Positions 16,132-25,091 of a stretch of 64,000 nucleotides of DNA are shown one piece after another. The notes beneath the pieces are model-generated. The model was not told the DNA's origin. It searched no databases and saw nothing but the letters and a program-made list of their open reading frames with translations. Position numbers and translations under genes: made by a program. Positions within the stretch are counted from its first letter, which is position 1; each line of letters begins with the position of its first letter. Source of the stretch: Streptomyces sp. YIM 121038 (GTDB lineage Bacteria > Actinomycetota > Actinomycetes > Streptomycetales > Streptomycetaceae); the NCBI RefSeq assembly GCF_006088715.1, contig NZ_CP030771.1, forward strand, positions 8,740,001-8,804,000, given 5' to 3'.

Positions 16132-19077
16132 ATGTCCAGTACAGCAGCAGAAGACGGATTCGTCGCGGTCATCGGCATGGCCGGGCGGTTCCCCGGCGCG
16201 GCGGATGTCGACGCCTTGTGGGCGAGCCTGTGCGCCGCACGGGAGCTGCTCACCCCGCTGCCCGAGCTGGCCCCGCCCGACCAGCCCGACTACGTCCCCG
16301 CGTACGGGATCGTCGAGCGGGCCGCCGACTTCGACGCACCGTTCTTCGACTACCCGCCCCGGTCCGCGCTGATCATCGACCCGCAGCAGCGGGTGCTTCT
16401 GGAAGTGGCGCACGAGGCGCTCGACCGGGCCGGATACGGCAACGCGGACCGGCCGCTGACCGGCGTGTTCGTCGGCGGGGCCAGCACCCGCTACGGCGAG
16501 CGTCTGCGCGCCCTCGGCGACGGTCTGCCGTTCGTGGACGACTGGCAGATCAGCCACGGCAACGACATCGACTTCCTCAGCGGCCGACTCGCCTACAAGC
16601 TGGGCCTGAACGGCCCCGCCGTGTCCGTGCAGACGGCGTGCTCCACCTCGCTGGTGGCCGTGCACGTCGCCGTCCAGGCGCTGCTCGTGGGTGACTGCGA
16701 CATCGCGCTGGCCGGCGGCACCGCCGTGCTCGCCACCCCGCCCCGCACCCGCCACACGCCCGGCGGGGTCCTCTCGCCGGACGGGCACTGCCGTGCCTTC
16801 GACGCGTCGGCGGCGGGCACGGTCAACGCCAGCGGCGCCGGCATCGTGGTGCTCCGTCCGCTCGCCGACGCACTGGCCGCCGGCGACCACATCCACGCGG
16901 TCGTCCGGGGATCGGCCGTCAACAACGACGGGCGGGACAAGATCGGCTTCACCGCGCCCAGCGTGACGGGACAGACGGCCGCCGTCCTGGCGGCACACTC
17001 CGTCGCCGATGTCGGGGCCGACGAGATCGGCTATGTGGAGGCACACGGCACGGGCACCGCTCTGGGCGACCCGATCGAGATCGCGGCCCTGACCCAGGCC
17101 TTCCGCCAGACCACGGACCGGCGCGGCTACTGCCGTATCGGTTCGGTCAAGACCAACCTCGGTCACAGCGACGCGGCGGCCGGAGTCACCGGTCTGATCA
17201 AGGCCGCTCTCGCCGTGGAGCACGGTGTCCTGCCGGCCAGCCTGCACTTCCAGGAGCCCAACCCGGCGATCGACTTCGCCGACTCCCCGTTCCAGGTCAA
17301 CGCCACGACCGTGCCCTGGCCGGAGAACGGCGGGCGTCCCCGGATCGCGGCCGTCAACTCGCTCGGCGTCGGCGGCACCAACGCCCACGCGGTGGTGGCC
17401 GAGCCGCCGCGGCGCGAGCCGACGGCCTCCTCCCGAAGCCATGTGCTGCTGCCCGTCTCCGCCAAGACCGCCGCCGCGGCCGATGCCGCGGTCGAGCGCC
17501 TTGCGGGCTTCCTCACCGAGCATCCCGCCGTGGCCCCGGCGGACGTGAGCTGGACGCTCCGGGCCGGCCGGACCCACCACGCCCACCGCAGGGTCGTGGT
17601 GGTGCGGCAGACCGGCGAAGCGGCGGCCACGCCGAGCGCGGGGCCGGTGCGCACGGGGACCGCCCACCGCGACGACCGCCCGGTGGTCTTCCTCTACGCA
17701 GGCCAGGGCGGCCAGCACGTCGGCATGGCGGGCGAACTGTACGCGCAGGAACCCGTCTTCCGCCGTCATCTCGACGAGGTCGCGGAGCTGGCCGCCGCCC
17801 CGCTGGGGGCCGATCTGCGGCAGACCCTGTTCGCCGAGGGCGAGGACGTGGCCGCGGCGTCCGTCCGGCTCGCCGACATCGCGGTGGGACAACCCGCGGT
17901 GTTCGCCGTGCAGTACGCGCTGACCGGCCTGCTCGGCTCCTGGGGGCTGACGCCCGACGCGGTGACCGGCCACAGCCTCGGCGCGTACGCGGCGGCCTGC
18001 GCGGCCGGGATCCTCACCCTGCCGGACGCCGTGCGCCTGGTGGCTGAGCGGGGACGGCTCCTTGCCAGTGTGCCCGCCGGTGCCATGGCCGCCGTACGGC
18101 TGCCGTACGCCGATGTGGTCGGGCTGCTGCCGCCCGGGCTGAGCGTCGGCGCCGTCAACGGCCCCGGGCAGTGCACGGTGTCCGGTCCTGCGGAAGGGGT
18201 GCGGAGGTTCGTCGAGGAGCAGAGCGGGCGCGGAGTGGAGACGCGGCTGCTGCGGATCTCGACCGCCGGGCACTCCCCGCTGACCGAACCGATCCTGCCC
18301 GCCTTCGCGGAGTTCCTGCGCGAACTGCCGCTGCACAAACCGGAGGTCCCTTTCCTCTCCGACACGACGGGAGACTGGACCGGGCCGTCGGACGTCACGT
18401 CGGTGTCCTACTGGACCGAGCACCTGCGGCGGCCGGTGCGCTTCGACGCCGTGCTGTCCAGGCTGTTCGGCGCACCGGAGAGCGTGCTGGTGGATCTGGG
18501 TCCGGGGCGTGCGCTGTCCTCACTCGCCCGGCAGCATCCCGGCCGGGACGCGGACCAGCCGATCGTGGTGCTCACGCCGCACCCCAAGGAGGAGGCGGCG
18601 GACGTGGCCACGTTGCTGACCGGGGTAGGACAGATCTGGGCGGCCGGAGGGCAGGTCGACATCCGAGCCCTCCACGACGACGAGCGGCACCGGCGGGTCC
18701 CCCTGCCCACCTACCCCTTCGAGCGCACGCGCCTGCTGGCGGGCGAGGACGACGGCACCGGCGCACCGACGGCGCCCACGCCCGCGCCGCCCCGGCGTAC
18801 GGAGGACGCCCACGCGCCCCGTCCCACCGTGCTCGAAGCGGTGCTTGACGCCTTCGGCGGGGCTCTTGGACTACCGGACGTGGAGCCCGAGGACAACTTC
18901 TTCGACCTGGGCGGTGATTCGCTGATCGCGACCAAGGTCGCCGCCTGGGCCCGGGCGCAGTTCCCGGCCGCCGTCACTGTCGCGGACATCATCAGGAGCG
19001 GCGACGCGGGCCGGCTGGCCCGCCTCATCGAGGAGCGCATCGCCGCCGGCACCCAGCAAGAGGAGGCACGGCCATGA
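16132..19077 (+). CDS. Type I PKS module KS-AT-ACP
   Basis: 981 aa; ATG one base after the MFS stop, with GGAAGG upstream. KS about 8-425 with Cys170 (QTACSTSL), His305 (EAHGTGT) and His345 (GHSDAAAG), so the triad is complete. AT about 515-820 with Ser615 in GHSLGAY; the substrate-signature position reads TAGH rather than HAFH (malonyl) or YASH (methylmalonyl). ACP about 885-955, Ser930 in GGDSLIATK. There are no KR, DH or ER domains, so the beta-keto group stays unless a separate enzyme reduces it (the SDR at 20039 is a candidate). It would extend an aminoacyl or peptidyl chain by one C2 or branched unit. The stop overlaps the thioesterase start (ATGA). Confidence 0.93.
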   Translation: MSSTAAEDGFVAVIGMAGRFPGAADVDALWASLCAARELLTPLPELAPPDQPDYVPAYGIVERAADFDAPFFDYPPRSALIIDPQQRVLLEVAHEALDRAGYGNADRPLTGVFVGGASTRYGERLRALGDGLPFVDDWQISHGNDIDFLSGRLAYKLGLNGPAVSVQTACSTSLVAVHVAVQALLVGDCDIALAGGTAVLATPPRTRHTPGGVLSPDGHCRAFDASAAGTVNASGAGIVVLRPLADALAAGDHIHAVVRGSAVNNDGRDKIGFTAPSVTGQTAAVLAAHSVADVGADEIGYVEAHGTGTALGDPIEIAALTQAFRQTTDRRGYCRIGSVKTNLGHSDAAAGVTGLIKAALAVEHGVLPASLHFQEPNPAIDFADSPFQVNATTVPWPENGGRPRIAAVNSLGVGGTNAHAVVAEPPRREPTASSRSHVLLPVSAKTAAAADAAVERLAGFLTEHPAVAPADVSWTLRAGRTHHAHRRVVVVRQTGEAAATPSAGPVRTGTAHRDDRPVVFLYAGQGGQHVGMAGELYAQEPVFRRHLDEVAELAAAPLGADLRQTLFAEGEDVAAASVRLADIAVGQPAVFAVQYALTGLLGSWGLTPDAVTGHSLGAYAAACAAGILTLPDAVRLVAERGRLLASVPAGAMAAVRLPYADVVGLLPPGLSVGAVNGPGQCTVSGPAEGVRRFVEEQSGRGVETRLLRISTAGHSPLTEPILPAFAEFLRELPLHKPEVPFLSDTTGDWTGPSDVTSVSYWTEHLRRPVRFDAVLSRLFGAPESVLVDLGPGRALSSLARQHPGRDADQPIVVLTPHPKEEAADVATLLTGVGQIWAAGGQVDIRALHDDERHRRVPLPTYPFERTRLLAGEDDGTGAPTAPTPAPPRRTEDAHAPRPTVLEAVLDAFGGALGLPDVEPEDNFFDLGGDSLIATKVAAWARAQFPAAVTVADIIRSGDAGRLARLIEERIAAGTQQEEARP

Positions 19078-19841
19078 CCGGCCGACTGGCACCCGTACGC
19101 AGCCCGTGGACGGTCGGGAGACCGCTCAAACAGCCACCGCTGGTACGTCTGTACTGCTTTCCGCACTCCGGGGGACTGCCCAGCGAGTACGTGCGGTGGG
19201 ACCGTGAGCTGCCCGGAGTGCAGGTGTACGGCATCTGCCCACCGGGCCGCGGCCCCCGGGTGAGCGAACCTTCAGTCACCCGGCTGCCCGATCTGGTCAC
19301 CGCGCTGCTGGACGAGACGGAGTTCGAGCCGCCCTTCGTGTTCTTCGGGCACAGCCTGGGAGCACTGGTGGCCTTCGAGACGGCGCGGGCCCTGCGCGCC
19401 CGCGGCCGCGCACTGCCCCGACGGCTCATCGTCTCCGCCCACGCGGAACCCGGCACGCACCTGAGGCGGGCCCCGTGGCACACCCTGCCGGACGACGAAC
19501 TGATACGCGTACTGAACGAGTCGTACGACAGCATTCCCGAGCACGTGTCCGCCGATCCGCACCTCATGGCCATGTCGTTGACGGCGATACGCTCGGACTT
19601 CGCCTTGCTGGACGCCCACCGGCCCCGCGCCGAGGACCCCTTGGCGGTGCCGATAGACGCCTTCTACGGCGAGGCCGACACCGTATCCCTGTCGGCCGTC
19701 GAACAGTGGCGGCACCACACCACCCGTGGCTTCCGTACGCACCGATTCCCCGGCGGCCACTTCTACTTTCGGCACGCGGACATCTTCGACGTACTCGGCC
19801 CGCTGATCCACGAAGCAGCCGCCGAGGACTGCCCGTCCTAG
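19074..19841 (+). CDS. Type II thioesterase (Ser nucleophile)
   Basis: 255 aa alpha/beta hydrolase; ATG overlaps the PKS stop. N-terminal LYCFPHSGG, nucleophile Ser94 in FFGHSLGALVAF, and late His in GGHFYF are the usual marks of freestanding editing thioesterases. These remove stalled or misprimed acyl groups from carrier domains. It is last in the first run of co-directional genes and is followed by a strong terminator hairpin. A role in final release cannot be excluded since no cis thioesterase was found. Confidence 0.9.
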   Translation: MTGRLAPVRSPWTVGRPLKQPPLVRLYCFPHSGGLPSEYVRWDRELPGVQVYGICPPGRGPRVSEPSVTRLPDLVTALLDETEFEPPFVFFGHSLGALVAFETARALRARGRALPRRLIVSAHAEPGTHLRRAPWHTLPDDELIRVLNESYDSIPEHVSADPHLMAMSLTAIRSDFALLDAHRPRAEDPLAVPIDAFYGEADTVSLSAVEQWRHHTTRGFRTHRFPGGHFYFRHADIFDVLGPLIHEAAAEDCPS

Positions 19842-19944
19842 CCACCTCGTCATCGCCTCGGGCAGGAACCGGGGAACCGGCTCTGGGACACGACCCTCCA
19901 CCGCGCCCTCCCCGAGGGCGACCGAGGTGACCGAGGTGACCGCA

Positions 19945-19988
19945 AGGAAGGCGCCTGACCGGAAGAAGCCCCGGTCAGGCGCCTTCCT
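19945..19988 (+). terminator. Rho-independent-type hairpin after the first NRPS/PKS gene run
   Basis: Perfect 18-bp stem, arms 19945-19962 and 19971-19988, 8-base loop AAGAAGCC; stem core GAAGGCGCCTGACCGG. It lies between the convergent thioesterase and SDR genes and can serve both strands. Nearly the same stem recurs at 51905-51944. Confidence 0.85.
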
Positions 19989-20038
19989 CATGCCTCGGGG
20001 AGAACAACGATGATCGCCGCAGTGCGGGCGTACCACGC

Positions 20039-20740
20039 TCAGAAGTTGGGCAACACCTTGATCAACTCAACGTTGACGCCCGCCGGTTTGGCCACCGCCC
20101 AACTCACACAGTCGGCGACGTCATCGGCGCTCAACGGTTGGATCTCCCCGTACGCCTCTTCGGCCTTCTTCTCGTCGCCGCCGAACCGCACGAGGTTGAA
20201 CTCGGTGCGCACCAGGCCGGGGGCGATCTCGATCACCTGGACGGGCGTTCCCTGCATCTCCTTGCGCAGGGTGTCGGCGACCGCCACCTGACCGTACTTC
20301 GCCGACGCGTAGCCCGCGGCACCGGGATAGGTCTGGTACCCGGTCAGCGAGGTGATCACCACGATCCTCGCGTCGCCGCTCGCCCGGAGCGCGGGCAGCA
20401 GCTGCTGCGTGACGCGGATCGTGCCCAGGACATTGATCTCGTACATGCGCAGACAGGCCTCCGGATCGAGGTCCGCGATCCGGTCCACTCCCAGGGAGCA
20501 TCCCGCGTTGTTCACGAGGACCTTGCACTCCGACACCGACTCGGCCAGCTCCGCGACCGACTGGGCGTCGGTGACGTCCAGCCGGATCGCTCGCCCTCCG
20601 ATCTCCTTCGCCAGGGTTTCGAGCCTGTCGAGGCGACGCGCCGCGACGACGACGTCGAATCCGTCGGAGGCCAGACGGCGGGCGGAAGCAAGCCCGATCC
20701 CGCTACTGGCACCGGTCACCACAGCTATGGGGTTCGCCAT
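20039..20740 (-). CDS. Short-chain dehydrogenase/reductase
   Basis: 233 aa from ATG at 20740; an in-frame ATG at 20764 would add eight residues. Classical SDR: cofactor motif TGASSGIG near residue 10, NNAG, and the catalytic Tyr/Lys in GYASAKYG preceded by the Ser of VITSLTGY. This family reduces ketones or oxidises alcohols with NAD(P)H. It is the only gene of the central part on the minus strand, divergent from an MFS gene, so it may be regulated separately. It might reduce the beta-keto group left by the KR-less PKS, or be unrelated to the product. Confidence 0.9.
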   Translation of the reverse strand: MANPIAVVTGASSGIGLASARRLASDGFDVVVAARRLDRLETLAKEIGGRAIRLDVTDAQSVAELAESVSECKVLVNNAGCSLGVDRIADLDPEACLRMYEINVLGTIRVTQQLLPALRASGDARIVVITSLTGYQTYPGAAGYASAKYGQVAVADTLRKEMQGTPVQVIEIAPGLVRTEFNLVRFGGDEKKAEEAYGEIQPLSADDVADCVSWAVAKPAGVNVELIKVLPNF

Positions 20741-21048
20741 GCCCGCAGATCTTGCCTCACGCATCCGGTGGTGACCACCCTCCCGATCACCGGATTCGTC
20801 GCCGGTGGAGCGTGAGTTGACCCGGGGCGGGCCGAACGGCTGCCGACCCGGCCGCCGATCCGCGCCCGTGGTGTGGAAGTGGCCGCCAGGTGTGCGCAGT
20901 CCGCGTGCCCCGCTGTGTGCTCTTCGGCCATCGCTATCGCCGTGCGGCGCACCGCACAGGCGGCAACCCTGTGTCCCACCGCTGCTACGAACAGGGATGT
21001 TTTTGGTTGACGTCGGTCGACGACGATACGTAGGCTCCGGTCGTTCAA

Positions 21049-21115
21049 GCCAAAAGTTGTCCGCCACACAGCCGTTCGGGCCACAAGTTGTCCGCCACAC
21101 GAAAGGCTTTCGTGT
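21049..21115 (+). promoter_or_regulatory. Direct repeats and palindrome in the SDR/MFS divergent promoter
   Basis: Two 21-bp direct repeats, GCCA(A/C)AAGTTGTCCGCCACAC, at 21049-21069 and 21080-21100, 31 bp apart (three helical turns), one mismatch. The second overlaps an inverted repeat ACACGAAA-GGC-TTTCGTGT (21097-21115). They lie about 60-125 bp before the MFS start and 300 bp before the SDR start. This looks like an operator for a DNA-binding regulator; no regulator gene is adjacent. The rest of the 432-bp gap shows no gene. Confidence 0.6.
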
Positions 21116-21173
21116 CAGTGCGAGCAGTCACCCCGCAGGGTTCCTTTCCCCTATCGGCCGGGACCGGCCATTG

Positions 21174-22466
21174 ATGGGGTCTCGAGAACGGTTCGCGGTA
21201 TTTCGGGACCGTGATTTCTCCGTCTTCTTCGTCGGCTACGTCACGTCCAACCTCGGTACGTCGATGGCATCCGTGGCGCTGGCGTTCGCGGTCCTGCACA
21301 ACGACGGATCACCCACCGACCTGAGTCTGGTCCTCGCCGCGCGCATCGTGCCGATGGTGCTGCTGCTCCTCGGCGGCGGGGTGCTCGGCGACCGGCTGCC
21401 GCGGCGCCTGGTGATGCTGGTGGCCGACTCCGTGCGCGCCCTCAGCCAGGGCGCCCTGGCCGTGCTGTTGCTGATCGGGCCCGTGCCCCTGTGGGTGGTG
21501 CTCACCCTCGCCGCCTGCGGTGGGGTCGGTGAGGCCTTGTTCCGTCCCTCGTTCGACGGTCTGGTGCCGCAACTCGCCCCGAAGGACCGGCTGCCGGAGG
21601 CCAACTCCCTGCTGGGGATGGCCCAGTCGGCCGCGAGCGTGGGCGGTCCGGCGCTCGCGGGCGTCCTGGTCGCGGTCACCTCGGCGGCCACGGTTCTGCT
21701 GGTGGACGCGCTGAGCTATGTGGTGAGCGTCGGCGCCCTGCTCATGCTGCGGGCCGGCAACCGGGCGCCCGACTCCGGCGGCAGCTCCATGGTGGCCGAA
21801 CTGCGGGCCGGATGGCGGGCCTTCTCGGCCCACACGTGGTTGTGGACCGTCACCCTCCAGTTCACTCTGTTCAACCTGCTGGTGTGGGCGCCCTACTTGG
21901 TCCTCGGCCCCGTCTCGGCGGGCCGCAGCTACGGCGGGTCCGAGGCCTGGGGGCTGATCGTCGGCACCTTCGGCGGCGGCTCGCTGCTCGGCGGTCTGCT
22001 GCTGCTAGGCCGACGGCCCTCGCGCCCGCTGGTCGTGACCACACTGATCACGTTCCTGTGGGCGGCTCCCTCGGCGGCCCTCGCCGTCCGCGCCCCGCTG
22101 TGGACGGTGTGCGCCGCGGCCCTCGCGGCCGGCGTGTCGAGCGCGGTGTTCAACAGCCTCTGGATGACGACGATCCAGCAGCACGTGCCCGCGGACAGCC
22201 TGTCCCGGGTGATGTCGTACGTGACCTTCGGGGCCTATTCGGTCGGTCCTGTCGGGCTCGCCCTCGCCGGTCCGCTGGCGGAACAGACCAGCATCGGCCT
22301 GATCCTGGCCATCGGCGTCGGCTGGCAGATCCTCGCTAATTCCGTGGTGCTCATGCTGCCGGCCGTACGCAATCTGCACGCGCCGAATGCGGATCGGAAC
22401 GAGAGCGCCGCGGAGAACTCCGCGGAATCCGCCGAGTCCAGTACATCGGACGTACCGGCGACCTGA
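21174..22466 (+). CDS. MFS exporter (EntS / MFS_3 type)
   Basis: 430 aa from ATG 21174 (TTG just before it is possible; no strong ribosome-binding site, nearest GGGACC). Opens MGSRERFAVFRDRDFSVFF, which is the normal family N-terminus. About 10-12 hydrophobic segments; the loop GDRLPRRLVMLVADSVRAL matches the basic TM2-TM3 loop. Hydrophilic tail rich in Asn/Glu/Ser. Likely exports a peptide or related metabolite. It sits between the two halves of the NRPS cluster with a repeat-bearing promoter upstream, so it may be induced as a resistance gene. Confidence 0.88.
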   Translation: MGSRERFAVFRDRDFSVFFVGYVTSNLGTSMASVALAFAVLHNDGSPTDLSLVLAARIVPMVLLLLGGGVLGDRLPRRLVMLVADSVRALSQGALAVLLLIGPVPLWVVLTLAACGGVGEALFRPSFDGLVPQLAPKDRLPEANSLLGMAQSAASVGGPALAGVLVAVTSAATVLLVDALSYVVSVGALLMLRAGNRAPDSGGSSMVAELRAGWRAFSAHTWLWTVTLQFTLFNLLVWAPYLVLGPVSAGRSYGGSEAWGLIVGTFGGGSLLGGLLLLGRRPSRPLVVTTLITFLWAAPSAALAVRAPLWTVCAAALAAGVSSAVFNSLWMTTIQQHVPADSLSRVMSYVTFGAYSVGPVGLALAGPLAEQTSIGLILAIGVGWQILANSVVLMLPAVRNLHAPNADRNESAAENSAESAESSTSDVPAT

Positions 22467-22513
22467 CCCACCTCTTCTTCTCCTTTCCGCCACAGTTCCC
22501 GAAACGGGGGTTC

Positions 22514-24337
22514 ATGGTGACTGTGCAGCGTTCGCATGCCCTTGCCCAAAAAGAGCCGACAGTATGGGACCTGATATCTGAGACACGGGTGCGCCGTCCC
22601 GACGCGGTGGCCCTCACCGACGGAATGCGCCATTTCACTTATGCGGAATTGGTGGCGATCGCTGCCCGGGTCGCGCACGTCCTGCGCGGCAAGGGGATCG
22701 GGCCGGGAGACACCGTGGCCCTGTGCTCCGGGCGGTCCACGGAGCAGGTCCTCGCTCTGGTCGGCACCCTCGCCTCCGGAGCCGCCGTGGCGCCCTTCGA
22801 CGTGCGCCAGGCCGCCACGGCCGTACGCGAGAACGTGACGCGGCTCGCGCCCGCCGTCGTCCTCGTCGACGCCGACGGGGCGGAGCTCTTCCCCGACGCG
22901 CTGCGCCTGGACGGCCTGCTGGCCGTGGACGGGGCCCCGGATGTGGCGCCGCCGCCCGGTCCGGACCTCCCGGACCTCGCGTATGTGCTGCACACCTCGG
23001 GCTCCTCGGGGCGGCCCAAGCCGGTGCAGGTGCCGCACAGCGCCGTGCAGAACCGTTTCCTGTGGGGGCAGACCCGCTACCCCATCGGCCCCGACGACAC
23101 CGTCGTCCACTGGGGATCCCTGGTCTTCGACTGCTCGTTCTGGGTGGTGCTCGCGCCCCTGTGCTTCGGTGCCACCCTGCTCGTGGCCCCCGACGGCCTT
23201 GAGGCCGAACCCGAGGAGCTCGCGGCGCTGTTCGACCGCCACCGGGTCACCGTGATGCACTCCGTGCCCTCCCTGCTGCGCGAGTTCACCTCCGAGGGCG
23301 GAGCCGCGGCCCTGGCCTCGCTGCGCTATCTGCTGATCGCGGGCGAGCGGCTGCCCGGCGATCTGATCCGGCAGGTCCTGGACCTGACGGGTGCCCGGAT
23401 CTTCAACCAGTACGGCCCCACCGAGACGTGCATCGACGTCCTCACCCACGAGATCGCCCCCGGGGACGAGGCGCTGGACGCCATGCCCATCGGCCGCCCC
23501 CTCGACGGGGTGCACGCCGTGGTCGCCGACGAGGCCGGTGCCCCGGTCCCGGCCGGGACCGCCGGTGAGCTGCTGATCGGCGGTGCCAGCGTGGCCTGGG
23601 GGTATGCGGGGGCCGCCGCCGCGACCGCCGAGCGCTTCGTGCCCGACCCGTACGGCGCCCCCGGCGGCCGGCTCTACCGGACCGGCGACCTCGTGCGCGA
23701 ACGGCCCGACGGAGCACTGGAGTTCCTCGGCCGCGTGGATCACCAGGTCAAGATCCGCGGGGTCCGCGTGGAGCCCTCCGACGTCGAACACGCCCTGCTG
23801 CTGCACCCCGACGTCAGCCAGGCGGCCGTGGTCGCGGTGGAGGACCCCGAACACGAGGGCGTCCGCCTCGCCGCACACCTGGTGACGGGCGAGAAGGCGC
23901 CCGACGACGCCGACCTGCGCGACTTCCTCGCCCAGCGCCTGGTCTCCGCCGCCCTCCCCGAAAGCTACCGGCGGCACCCGACCCTGCCCCGGCTGACCAG
24001 CGGAAAGATCGACCGCCTCGCACTGGCCCGGCAGGCCGCGCACCACCCGCGAGGCGCATCCGAGGAGCCGCCGTACGAGGCCCCGCGCACCGAGACCGAG
24101 CAGACCATCGCCCAGATGTGGCAGGACCTGCTCCGGGTCGAACGCGTGGGACGCGACTCCGACTTCCTCACCCTCGGCGGACAGTCGCTCCTGGCCATGC
24201 GGCTGATCGCCCGCGTCCGGGCCGGATTCCGCGTGCGGCTGCCCGCCCGCGCGGTCTTCCGCGCCTCGACCCTGGCGCGCTTCGCCGCCGTCGTGGACGA
24301 GGCCGTCGCCCAACGGGAAGGCGCCGGCGTTGGCTGA
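22514..24337 (+). CDS. Freestanding NRPS A-PCP didomain protein, Ser-like code
   Basis: 607 aa. A domain about 15-510: A3 HTSGSSGRPKP (Gly after PK replaced by Pro), A4 VFDCSFWVVL, A5 NQYGPTETC, A8 VKIRGVRVEPSDVE, A10 TSGKIDRLAL with catalytic Lys. PCP about 530-600, Ser in LTLGGQSLLAM. Code by eye D-C-W-H-L-A-Q-I-D-K, nearest the Ser code DVWHLSLIDK (7 of 10), so Ser or a small polar residue is a tentative guess. No C domain. It overlaps the following hotdog-like gene by 8 bases and opens the second co-directional run (22514-35324). Confidence 0.9.
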   Translation: MVTVQRSHALAQKEPTVWDLISETRVRRPDAVALTDGMRHFTYAELVAIAARVAHVLRGKGIGPGDTVALCSGRSTEQVLALVGTLASGAAVAPFDVRQAATAVRENVTRLAPAVVLVDADGAELFPDALRLDGLLAVDGAPDVAPPPGPDLPDLAYVLHTSGSSGRPKPVQVPHSAVQNRFLWGQTRYPIGPDDTVVHWGSLVFDCSFWVVLAPLCFGATLLVAPDGLEAEPEELAALFDRHRVTVMHSVPSLLREFTSEGGAAALASLRYLLIAGERLPGDLIRQVLDLTGARIFNQYGPTETCIDVLTHEIAPGDEALDAMPIGRPLDGVHAVVADEAGAPVPAGTAGELLIGGASVAWGYAGAAAATAERFVPDPYGAPGGRLYRTGDLVRERPDGALEFLGRVDHQVKIRGVRVEPSDVEHALLLHPDVSQAAVVAVEDPEHEGVRLAAHLVTGEKAPDDADLRDFLAQRLVSAALPESYRRHPTLPRLTSGKIDRLALARQAAHHPRGASEEPPYEAPRTETEQTIAQMWQDLLRVERVGRDSDFLTLGGQSLLAMRLIARVRAGFRVRLPARAVFRASTLARFAAVVDEAVAQREGAGVG

Positions 24338-25091
24338 GCGACACGAACTCCGGATCCCGGCCCGCTACAACGGACCGCCCGACTCCGGGCACGGCGGATA
24401 CGTCTCCGGCCGGTTCGCCGCCCTTGCGGCCCCCCACCAGGGCGCCACCGTCACCGTGACCCTGACCGAGCCCACCCCGCTGGACGAGCCGCTGACCTTC
24501 ACCTCCGGCCCGCGACGGTCCACGGTCACCCACGGCACCCGGCTGATCGCCACGGTGGCGCCCGGCCGCGCCCCCGTCGATCCACCGCCCTCCGTGGACC
24601 CGGCCACCGCGCGAGCTGCCGCGGACCGCTTCGCGGGGCACGCGGGCCACCCGTTCCCCACCTGCTTCGCGTGCGGGCACGGCCGTCCCGCCCGGGACGG
24701 CCTCGCCCTGGCCCCGGGGCCGGTGGACGGCGTGCCGGACACCGTGGCCACCCCCTGGACTCCCGCCGCCGAGGGGATCGCCGACGGCTTCCCCGTCCCG
24801 GACGAGCTCGTGTGGAGCGCGCTCGACTGCCCCGGCGGCTGGGCCGACGACCCGCTGGCCCGCCCCCGTCTCCTGAGCCGGATGACCGCCGTCGTGCGGC
24901 GCGCGCCGCGAGCCGGTGAGCCGTGCGTGGTGGTGGCCAGGCGCGGTGCCCTCAGCGGGCGGCTGCTGCGGGTCGACAGCGCCCTGTACGACGCCACGGA
25001 GCAGCTCCTGGCGAGCGCGACCGCCACCTGGACCGCGCTCGCCGACTCCGGCACCCACGTCTCGAACTCGCCAGGAAAGGACACGGCATGA
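24330..25091 (+). CDS. Hotdog-fold-like (thioesterase-superfamily) protein
   Basis: 253 aa from TTG overlapping the previous stop by 8 bases. Early block YNGPPDSGHGGYVSG and central FPTCFACG are the marks of a family of actinobacterial double-hotdog-like proteins annotated as thioesterase-like; I recognise the pattern but not a characterised function. No signal peptide or membrane segment. It lies between two A-PCP genes with ATGA/TTG overlaps on both sides, so it is surely in the operon. Possible jobs are hydrolysis or dehydration of a thioester, or simple scaffold binding; none is proven by the sequence. Confidence 0.6.
   Translation: MAERHELRIPARYNGPPDSGHGGYVSGRFAALAAPHQGATVTVTLTEPTPLDEPLTFTSGPRRSTVTHGTRLIATVAPGRAPVDPPPSVDPATARAAADRFAGHAGHPFPTCFACGHGRPARDGLALAPGPVDGVPDTVATPWTPAAEGIADGFPVPDELVWSALDCPGGWADDPLARPRLLSRMTAVVRRAPRAGEPCVVVARRGALSGRLLRVDSALYDATEQLLASATATWTALADSGTHVSNSPGKDTA

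Noticed and set aside
16111..18423. Minus-strand open frame of 770 codons opposite the PKS
   Set aside because: Shadow of the KS-AT coding strand; same reasons.
21049..21100. Insertion-sequence end repeats
   Set aside because: The two copies are direct, close together, and no transposase or target-site duplication is present.
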